A DNA stretch of 64,000 nt from Franzmannia qiaohouensis (lineage in GTDB: Bacteria > Pseudomonadota > Gammaproteobacteria > Pseudomonadales > Halomonadaceae). The notes under the pieces are model-generated. The model ran no database searches and was not told the origin of the DNA. It was given only the letters and a program-made list of their open reading frames with translations. Below are positions 1 to 6,872 of this stretch, one piece after another. Made by a program: the position numbers and the translations under genes. Position 1 is the first letter of the stretch. Every line of letters begins with the position of its first letter. The stretch spans positions 65,585-129,584 of the forward strand of contig NZ_JARWAM010000014.1 of the NCBI RefSeq assembly GCF_031451695.1, given 5' to 3'.

Positions 1-78
1 AACATGCGTTATGTGCCTGCGCATAAGTGGTGTATCAAGGGATGATGCCATATTCCATACGGCAAAGGAGGCGGCAGG

Positions 79-107
79 TTGACCCATAGTGTCATGCGTT
101 GTCTAGC
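79..107 (+). promoter_or_regulatory. Possible sigma-70 promoter of the AsmA/YdbH-like gene
   Basis: TTGACC (79-84) and TCTAGC (102-107) are separated by 17 bp and lie about 80 bp upstream of the start at 186. The -10 box is weak. Nothing else is recognisable in positions 1-185. Confidence 0.3.
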
Positions 108-185
108 GGCATCGCGCCCGGCGAGCGCGTTTCGGCACGCCGCTGACGCCTTTTATGCCGCTCTCCAACCGCTGCGACAGCGCTG

Positions 186-3100
186 ATGGCGTGGCGTTCG
201 TCTACGCCGGTACGGCGCGTCGCCAAGGTCCTGCTGCTGGCACTGCTCGGCCTGTGGCTGGTGTATCTGGCGCTGGCCAACACCCTGCTCAACAGCGAGC
301 GGCTGCGCGCTGCCCTGCTCGATGAACCGCTGGCGCGTGCCGAACTCGACCTGCGCTGGGAGCGCGCCTGGAGCTGGTACCCCGGCCAGCTCAGTGCCGC
401 CCGCCTGGAACTGGTTCAGCAGGCACCGCGCTGGCTGGGGCTTGACGTCGAGCAGGTCAGCCTCCAGGTCGCGCTGCGCCCGCTGTTCGATGGGCGCATC
501 GAGATCGAGCGGCTCGATGCCCGGCGCATCCATGAAGTCGCCGTGGGCCGGCTGCGCATCGCCGGTAGCGGCAGGCTGAGTCTCAGCCAACTGGCTTGGC
601 AGCAGCGCGAACTCTCCATTCAGGGCGTGGCGCTCGACCTCGATGACGGCCGGGTCACCCGCGATGCGGTGACCCTGGTCGAGGACATCCAGCTCGACGC
701 GCGCCTGGCGCTTGCCCCCTTCGACTTTGCCGATCAGCGCGGCGGCGATATCGTTACTGCGGTCGACGGCGAGATCGAGCTGGCCGGTGCCAGCGACGCC
801 TATGCGGTGTTCAGCGACTACCTGCTGGGGCTCGAGTGGCTCGAGGTCAGCGGCCACGGCGACCTCACCGGGCGCCTGCTATTCGAGGGTGGCGAACTGC
901 TGCCCGGCAGCGAGCTGCAGCTCGACTCCCCCGACCTCGGCGTGTCCCTCGACAGCACCCGCCTGACCCCCGGCGGCCAGCGCTACCAGCTGCTCGGTGA
1001 CGGCAGCATCCGCGCCACCATCAGCGACGAGCACGGTGAGCCGGAAACCCGCCTGGGTCTGGCGCTGGACGACATGCGCATGTGGCAGCAGGGCGGCGCC
1101 GAGGTGATGCGCGGCGACGGCTTTCGCATCGCCCTGGCCGGCGACCGGCTGCGCCTCGACCAGCCCCCCGAGCGCCTGCACCGCGCCGGGCTGCGCTGGG
1201 AGGACACCGAGCTGACCGACATCGCCGCGCTGGCGCCCTATCTGCCCGCCGCCATACCGCTCCAACTGGAAGGCGGCCGTGCGCGCCTGCGCGGTTTTCT
1301 CGACTTCCGCAACGACGCCCTCTCCGGCACCTTCCGCCTCGACGGCGACGAGGTCGGCCTGCGCCTCGGCGACACCCCGATGCGCGGGCGCCTGGGACTG
1401 ACCCTGGCACTGCCGCTGCTCGACCCGCGCAGCGGCCAGCTCCACCTCTCCGGCACGCATCTCAGGCTGGCAGCCACCGGCGACGACGCCGAAGAACCAC
1501 TGACCACCTCGCTGGTGTTCCCCCGCGCCGAGCTGGCCAGCGCCTGGCCACTGCTGCCGCTGGAGCCATTTGTCGCCGCCGGTGACACTCACCGCGACGA
1601 CCCGGTGGTCGCCGCCCCGCTGCTCGCCACCACGCCGTTCGACGCCGCCCTGAGTGTTTCCGGCGAGATCGACAATCTCGGCGTGCTCGATGGTCTGCTC
1701 GGCGAGCTGTTCGTCGACCAGACGCTGGGCCTGCGCGGTGGCGGACGCCTGAGCGCCGAGTTCGATATCCACCAGGGCCGGCCGCTGCCCGGCAGCCGGC
1801 TGCAGATCGACTCGCAGGCGATCGGCGGACGCTTCCTGGGCCTCGACACCCTCGGCCAGGGCACCCTCACCGCCAGCGTGGTCGACGACACGCCGCAGCG
1901 CGGGCTGCTGACCCTGGACCTGCGCGAGGTCGGCGTAAGCCGCCTGAGCGACGGCCGCCAGCTGTTCGACGCGCCGCATCTCTCGCTCAGTGCCACTGGC
2001 GAACTGCCTGACAGCGGTCGCCAGCTGGGCAACCCCGAAGCGCAACTGGCGTGGCAGGCCGCCGAGGTGCCCGATGTCGCCGCGCTAAACCTCTACCTGC
2101 CCGACTCACCGGCCTGGCAGCTGGACGGCGGCACCGCCACCACCAGCGGCGTGCTGGTGGTCGACCGCGACAGCGCCCGCGGGCGAGTCACCCTCGACGG
2201 CAACGCCGTTCGTGGCCAGCTGCTTGGCCAGACGCTGAGCGGTGCCGCCGACCTCGAACTGATCATCAACCAGGCGCGCTTCGACAGCGGGCGACTCGAT
2301 ATCAGCGGCTCACGGCTGGCGCTCCAAGCCAGCGCCGCGGACGCCGAGACACGCAGCGTGGTGGTCGCCCGCGACGCGGTGCTTACCGGCGGCAGCGGCT
2401 GGCAGCAGGGCGGCGCACGCACGCCCAGCGGCCGGCTACGCCTCGACGGCCTGCTCGCCGACATGGCGCTGTTCAACGCGCTGCTGACCAGCGAACACGG
2501 CCTGGCGGTGGACGGCAGCGCCCAGCTACGCGCCGACATCGAGCTCGACGCCGGCCGGCTGGTGCCGGGCAGCGAGCTGCGCCTCGACGCCACGCCGTTC
2601 TCACTGGCCTTTCTCGACCTCAGCGCCCGCGGCGACGGCCAGCTGGTGGCCACCGCTACCGGCAGCCTTGAGGCGCCCAGCGCGGCGCTGACCCTACGCA
2701 TGCCGCAGCTGGCCCTGCGCCGCGGCGACGCCGACGAGGCGCTGATCGAGGGCCGTCATATGCAGCTCACCGCCGAAGCCCGCCGGCTCGATCTCGACGC
2801 CGGGCTACAGGCCCTGGATACGCATATCGCCCTGCCGCACATCGAGGCGCCGGACCTTGCCGTGTTCAATGCCTACCTGCCGGACGACTCGCCGCTGACG
2901 CTGCTGGGTGGGCGCGCCACGCTGGCCAGCGACCTGCGCCTCGACGGCTACCAGGCACACGGCATGCTGCGCCTCGACGCCCCCGACGCGCAGCTGGCCT
3001 TCCGCGAGCGTCAGCTCAGCGGCAGCCTGATGATCGATGCGCGGCTCAATGACGGCGACCTGCGTGATATGACCTTCGACAGCAGCGGCTCGCGGGTTTC

Positions 3101-3608
3101 GCTGAGCAACCTTCAACTGGCCGACGACGACGCCCGCTCCGCGGGCTGGTGGGCCGACCTGGAGCTTGCCGAGGGGCGCCTGACATGGCAGCGGCCGCTG
3201 GTGCTGGACAGCCAACTGCGCCTGGCGATGCGCGACAGCGGGCCGCTGGTGGAACTGTTCGTCAGCGCCGCCAATGAGCGACGCTGGCTGCGCAACCTGC
3301 TTACCGTGCGCGATATCCGCGGCTCGGCGCGGCTCGACATGCGCCAGCAGCGCCTGGATATCCATGATCTCGAGCTCAACGGTCAGGGCCGCGAGTTGCG
3401 CGCCAACCTGCGGCTCGGCGAGGCCTCAGCGCGCGGCGTGTTCTACGCACGCTACGGTGCCCTGGCCCTCGGCGTGGCGCTGGCCGACGGCCGGCGCCGC
3501 TGGCAGTGGCCCGGGGCGCGGAGTTGGTTCGAGCGTCAGCCGGTGTTCAGCGATGCGTTCGCCTCCGAGAGCCACTGGCTGGAAGCGCTGGAGGTCGACC
3601 CGCCGTGA
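186..3608 (+). CDS. Large AsmA/YdbH-like envelope protein with internal repeats
   Basis: This 1140-residue protein has one N-terminal membrane segment (about residues 12-32, after an Arg/Lys-rich start) and then a long beta-rich periplasmic part. It resembles the AsmA-like/YdbH group of inner-membrane-anchored proteins thought to bridge the periplasm and carry phospholipid. Visible repeats: a G-x-L-x-PGS-x-L-x-L-D block near residues 215-260, 505-550 and 770-815, alternating with a block centred on a YLP motif near 351, 636 and 897. Each unit is therefore about 270 residues and occurs three times. It is longer than E. coli YdbH (about 880 residues), and the usual partners ynbE and ydbL are not next to it. 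The start is the first ATG before the membrane segment; its ribosome binding site is weak. Family assignment is by overall character and is not certain. Confidence 0.6.
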   Translation: MAWRSSTPVRRVAKVLLLALLGLWLVYLALANTLLNSERLRAALLDEPLARAELDLRWERAWSWYPGQLSAARLELVQQAPRWLGLDVEQVSLQVALRPLFDGRIEIERLDARRIHEVAVGRLRIAGSGRLSLSQLAWQQRELSIQGVALDLDDGRVTRDAVTLVEDIQLDARLALAPFDFADQRGGDIVTAVDGEIELAGASDAYAVFSDYLLGLEWLEVSGHGDLTGRLLFEGGELLPGSELQLDSPDLGVSLDSTRLTPGGQRYQLLGDGSIRATISDEHGEPETRLGLALDDMRMWQQGGAEVMRGDGFRIALAGDRLRLDQPPERLHRAGLRWEDTELTDIAALAPYLPAAIPLQLEGGRARLRGFLDFRNDALSGTFRLDGDEVGLRLGDTPMRGRLGLTLALPLLDPRSGQLHLSGTHLRLAATGDDAEEPLTTSLVFPRAELASAWPLLPLEPFVAAGDTHRDDPVVAAPLLATTPFDAALSVSGEIDNLGVLDGLLGELFVDQTLGLRGGGRLSAEFDIHQGRPLPGSRLQIDSQAIGGRFLGLDTLGQGTLTASVVDDTPQRGLLTLDLREVGVSRLSDGRQLFDAPHLSLSATGELPDSGRQLGNPEAQLAWQAAEVPDVAALNLYLPDSPAWQLDGGTATTSGVLVVDRDSARGRVTLDGNAVRGQLLGQTLSGAADLELIINQARFDSGRLDISGSRLALQASAADAETRSVVVARDAVLTGGSGWQQGGARTPSGRLRLDGLLADMALFNALLTSEHGLAVDGSAQLRADIELDAGRLVPGSELRLDATPFSLAFLDLSARGDGQLVATATGSLEAPSAALTLRMPQLALRRGDADEALIEGRHMQLTAEARRLDLDAGLQALDTHIALPHIEAPDLAVFNAYLPDDSPLTLLGGRATLASDLRLDGYQAHGMLRLDAPDAQLAFRERQLSGSLMIDARLNDGDLRDMTFDSSGSRVSLSNLQLADDDARSAGWWADLELAEGRLTWQRPLVLDSQLRLAMRDSGPLVELFVSAANERRWLRNLLTVRDIRGSARLDMRQQRLDIHDLELNGQGRELRANLRLGEASARGVFYARYGALALGVALADGRRRWQWPGARSWFERQPVFSDAFASESHWLEALEVDPP

Positions 3609-3999
3609 TCCAGGCGATGCCCTCCCCCGATACGAGAGCCCGGTTCCAAGCCTCCCTCAAGGCACCTGCCGCTCACGGCGGAACACACGACACTACGCAA
3701 TCAACCGCCTCCAATACACAGCGATAACACTTATATATTAATACTTACTTATAAGGCCTTTATCCCACATACCCCGCGGCAAATCTCCTACATGAAGTTA
3801 AGCACCTGCTTACATACATATCAGCCACCATACTAAACAATGAAATGCAAACAAGAAGGAACTTATAAACAAAACCTTGCTTGCGATATCTTGATCCGCC
3901 CGTAGCTCAGGCATCTTGTTCAAGACACTCATGCTGCACGCTTAAGCTCACATCAACCGATGTCCACCTAACGCAGGGGAAGGGGAAGGGGAAGGGGAA
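3609..3999. other. AT-rich intergenic insert upstream of the RhlA/PhaG-like gene
   Basis: About 390 bases without a gene. From roughly 3720 the base composition drops sharply below that of the neighbours (runs such as cttatatattaatactt). No tRNA, IS end or convincing terminator was found. It probably holds the promoter of the following gene and marks the left edge of acquired DNA. Confidence 0.5.
3976..3999 (+). repeat. Perfect (GGGGAA)x4 hexanucleotide repeat abutting a start codon
   Basis: Four exact GGGGAA units fill positions 3976-3999 and the ATG begins at 4000. Each unit contains a purine-rich Shine-Dalgarno-like core, so the array is at once a ribosome binding region and a simple sequence repeat. 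Confidence 0.9.
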
Positions 4000-4845
4000 A
4001 TGAAAGCCGACACCGACGTCGTACCGATAGACAAATACCACATCCATGTAGAACTCTACCAGCAGCCACATAACTCTGAAAGTATTATCATGGTAAATGG
4101 AGCTCTTGCCACTACGGCCTCATTTACCAACTGTGTCAAATATCTGCGCGACGGCATGAATGTCATCCTCTTCGACCTGCCATTCGCAGGCCAGTCGAAA
4201 CAATATAACTCGGCAGGCGGCATCATCGATAAAGAGGATGAAGTCAATATACTACTTGCGCTCATCGAGCGCTTCAAACCCACATCACTGCTATCTGTTT
4301 CCTGGGGCGGTTATGCCGCCATGATGGCCTTGTCGCAGTCTCCCAGCTCGATCAAGAAAGCCGTTCTGGCATCCTTCTCGACCCAGCTCAACAACGCGAT
4401 GCTGCGCTATGTTCACGGTGCTCGGCACTACATCCAGCAAGGCGACGTAAAAACTGCCGCCAACCTTCTCAACGAAGAGGTGGGAAAATATCTTCCGCGT
4501 CTTCTGAAACATATCAATTACAGGCATCTCTCACGCCTGGACCAGCATGAGCTTCAGCAGGTTTGCTTTCATATTGAACAAATACTGTCCCTCAACGACA
4601 CCGACTATGAACAACTACTAGGCGACATTAAAATACCAACTCTATTCGTCAATGGGGAACTGGATGAATACACGACTCCGCAGGACGTTATCATTGCCAA
4701 AGAGTATATGCAGCAGTGTGCCTTTGAGGTAGTGCCGAATACCGGACACTTCCTTGACCTTGAACATGCTGAGGCGCGGCAAACAATGGAAGGTATACTG
4801 CGTGACTTCCTGATTCCCACTGAGGAGAAGATACAGGTGGCATAA
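4000..4845 (+). CDS. rhlA: RhlA/PhaG-family 3-hydroxyacyl-ACP acyltransferase
   Basis: A 281-residue alpha/beta hydrolase of the RhlA/PhaG group. RhlA joins two 3-hydroxyacyl-ACP units into HAA, the lipid part of rhamnolipid; PhaG moves 3-hydroxyacyl groups from ACP toward polyhydroxyalkanoate. Seen here: the family blocks VNGALATTASF (32-42) and FDLPFAGQS (58-66), a nucleophile elbow SVSWGG with Ser101, Asp222 in NGELDEYTT, and His250 in NTGHFLDLE, giving a complete triad. FDLPFAGQS is closer to RhlA than to PhaG (FDQPYSGKS). There is no rhlB rhamnosyltransferase beside it, so the product may be free HAA or a PHA precursor. The gene is clearly lower in GC than its neighbours and its 3' end overlaps the opposing lipoprotein gene by 155 bp, both signs of acquisition. 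RhlA versus PhaG activity cannot be settled from sequence. Confidence 0.8.
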   Translation: MKADTDVVPIDKYHIHVELYQQPHNSESIIMVNGALATTASFTNCVKYLRDGMNVILFDLPFAGQSKQYNSAGGIIDKEDEVNILLALIERFKPTSLLSVSWGGYAAMMALSQSPSSIKKAVLASFSTQLNNAMLRYVHGARHYIQQGDVKTAANLLNEEVGKYLPRLLKHINYRHLSRLDQHELQQVCFHIEQILSLNDTDYEQLLGDIKIPTLFVNGELDEYTTPQDVIIAKEYMQQCAFEVVPNTGHFLDLEHAEARQTMEGILRDFLIPTEEKIQVA

Positions 4846-5920
4846 CGCCTGGCACTGACCAGTAGCCAATCTCACTCAGGTCGGGGCCGGGGTACAGCTG
4901 TGCCGGCCAACTCAGCAGCATGATCGCCAGCACGTTGCGATGCTCGCCGCGCTCGAGATCGGTACTGCCATCGGTGGCGGGGATCATCCTCGCCTGCGGG
5001 TCGAAGGCGGCAACGATCGCCTCGCGCAGCCGCGCCACTGCCAAATGGTCGCCCTGGTCGGCGAGCAGGAAACTGATCCCCACCTCGGCCATGATGTCCT
5101 CGGTGGTATCAGCCAGGATACGCGGCAGCTCGGCGGCAAATGCATCGAGAATCCAGGCATGTTCGCTAGCGCTGACGTCGCGCTGGTAGTAGCGGCTGTC
5201 GGCGATCACGAAGTGAGTCATGCCGTAGATGCGATTGCGGTATTCGTCGACATCCAACGTCGCGACCCGCGCCGGCGAATAGTGCTCGCGGAAGGCGGTA
5301 ACCACCTCGTCGCGCAGGTCGACGATCTCCAGCTGATGCAGGTAGTGAACCATATTGGCCACCTGGGCGGCGTACACCGACAGCACCTGCGGGTCGCTCA
5401 AGAAGGCGGCGAAGTCGACCTCGCCCAGATAGTCGAGGGCTCGCTCGTGGCCGGCCAGGCGCGGCGTGCCGAGCAACCCGTAGTAGTCGAGCTGCACCAG
5501 CGAGAACAGCAGGCTGCGGGCGTAGATCACCTCGTCCCAGTCGGCGAACATCTGGCGCCGGGCACGCTGCTTGGCGGTACGCGTGGGGTAGGCGTCGAGC
5601 AGCGCCAGGCTGCGCCGTGCGGCGTAGTCGTCATGCGCAGCCAAGCCGTCGAGCTCCTCGTTGATACGCAGCATCAGCCGCTTGGCGTGGCTTTCGGTCA
5701 ACGGCACGTAGCGCGGGTCGCCGCTGATACGATAGAGCCGCTGGGCGTAGTGGCGCTGCTTGTCCAGCGGCAGCGTGAACAGCTCGGCTTCGTAACGGGC
5801 CTGAATCGCCTCGGCGACGCTCGCCTCGGTCGCAGGCGCAGGGCCCTGGGCGGCACAGCCCGCCAGCCATAGCAGCACCAGCCAGGCCACCAGCCATCCA
5901 CGTGGGAATGCATGACGCAT
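4691..5920 (-). CDS. DUF3541-like lipoprotein, 3' end probably altered
   Basis: A 409-residue predicted lipoprotein. The signal segment runs through WLVLLWLAGC, with the lipobox Cys near residue 23, which predicts lipid anchoring in the envelope. The body is helical and rich in Tyr, Arg and Leu, and resembles DUF3541 proteins; no catalytic motif is evident. ATG 5920 is preferred because GGGAGGT lies 7 bp upstream; an in-frame GTG three codons earlier overlaps that site. The last 50 or so residues, after a segment ending YPGPDLSEIGYW, are read from the antisense strand of the rhlA-like gene. The native 3' end was therefore probably replaced when that gene arrived. Function is unknown. Confidence 0.6.
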   Translation of the reverse strand: MRHAFPRGWLVAWLVLLWLAGCAAQGPAPATEASVAEAIQARYEAELFTLPLDKQRHYAQRLYRISGDPRYVPLTESHAKRLMLRINEELDGLAAHDDYAARRSLALLDAYPTRTAKQRARRQMFADWDEVIYARSLLFSLVQLDYYGLLGTPRLAGHERALDYLGEVDFAAFLSDPQVLSVYAAQVANMVHYLHQLEIVDLRDEVVTAFREHYSPARVATLDVDEYRNRIYGMTHFVIADSRYYQRDVSASEHAWILDAFAAELPRILADTTEDIMAEVGISFLLADQGDHLAVARLREAIVAAFDPQARMIPATDGSTDLERGEHRNVLAIMLLSWPAQLYPGPDLSEIGYWSVPGVMPPVSSPQWESGSHAVYLPLFAAPQHVQGQGSVRYSALPQRHTAAYTLWQ

Positions 5921-5965
5921 CTCGGGCACCTCCCTGTTGGCACCTGACGTCAGTATAGCCGCTGG

Positions 5966-6712
5966 CTAACGCCGCCCCTGCCGACGGCCGGGGCGGATCA
6001 GCTTGACCCGCGCCTTGCCGCGGCGCCGCTTGGGCGACGGCGTAGCGTCGGGCTCTGATGAGAGCGGCGGCTCGGCGTTCGAGGGTGGCGGCTCGGTGAC
6101 CACCCAGGCGAAGGTCGGCAGTGTCAGCCGCCAGCGAATCGCCGCCAGGCGCAGGCCGAGGGTTACCACCAGCCCCAGGCCGATGGCCACCGCGGTGGGC
6201 GCCTGCCAAGCGCTGAGCAGCACGAACACCGTGCCACCGGCGATCGATGCCGTGGCGTAGACCTCCTGGCGCAGCACCATCGGCACGCGGCGCGCCAGCA
6301 TGTCGCGAATCATGCCGCCGGCCACCCCGGTCATCAGCCCCATCAGCACCGCCACCACGCCAGGACTGCCCAGCAACAGCGCCTTGTGGGCGCCGATCAC
6401 CGTGAATAGCGCCAGGCCGAAGGCGTCGGTCACCGGCAGGAAGGTGCGCGTCAGGCGGTGGATATAGTGAAAGCCGAGGATCGACACCGCTACCGTGGCC
6501 AGAATCACCCACAGGTAGGTCGGGTCTGTGACCCAAAACACCGGCCGCACGCCCAGCACCAGGTCGCGCAGGGTGCCCCCGCCGATGCCGGTCACCGCCG
6601 CCAGCACCAGCATGCCGAAAGGGTCCATCCGCGAGCGGCAGGCTAGTATTACCCCCGACAGCGCAAAGACGATCACCCCGGCCATGTCCAGCCAATAGAT
6701 CCACCCCGTCAC
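5966..6712 (-). CDS. TRIC-type (UPF0126/YadS) membrane protein
   Basis: About 248 residues with some six to seven hydrophobic segments in the first 200, then a polar Pro/Arg-rich tail. Two related halves each carry a glycine-rich element (GIGGGTLRDLVLG and GVAGGMIRDMLARR). This duplicated G-G-x-x-R-D pattern is typical of the trimeric intracellular cation channel family (UPF0126, E. coli YadS). The likely role is a small inner-membrane cation channel; the physiological ion is not known here. GTG at 6712 is chosen because AGGGAGAG lies at proper distance; an upstream TTG at 6751 would add 13 polar residues. The basic C-terminal tail is longer than usual for the family. Confidence 0.8.
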   Translation of the reverse strand: MTGWIYWLDMAGVIVFALSGVILACRSRMDPFGMLVLAAVTGIGGGTLRDLVLGVRPVFWVTDPTYLWVILATVAVSILGFHYIHRLTRTFLPVTDAFGLALFTVIGAHKALLLGSPGVVAVLMGLMTGVAGGMIRDMLARRVPMVLRQEVYATASIAGGTVFVLLSAWQAPTAVAIGLGLVVTLGLRLAAIRWRLTLPTFAWVVTEPPPSNAEPPLSSEPDATPSPKRRRGKARVKLIRPGRRQGRR

Positions 6713-6872
6713 ACCATGCTCTCCCTGCTGTTTGGCGTCAGCATACGCCAAGCGAGCCGTCAGGCCGACACTGGCGCATCTTGAGACCTTCGTCTAACAG
6801 CTCACCGCTGGCGTCATGAGCTAGGCATACTGGTAGAACTGAAACGATAAAGCCACCACCGATCCGCTCGCC

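Noticed and set aside
3976..4845. A rhamnolipid biosynthesis operon
   Set aside because: Only the RhlA/PhaG-like gene is present; no rhamnosyltransferase follows and the next gene is on the other strand.
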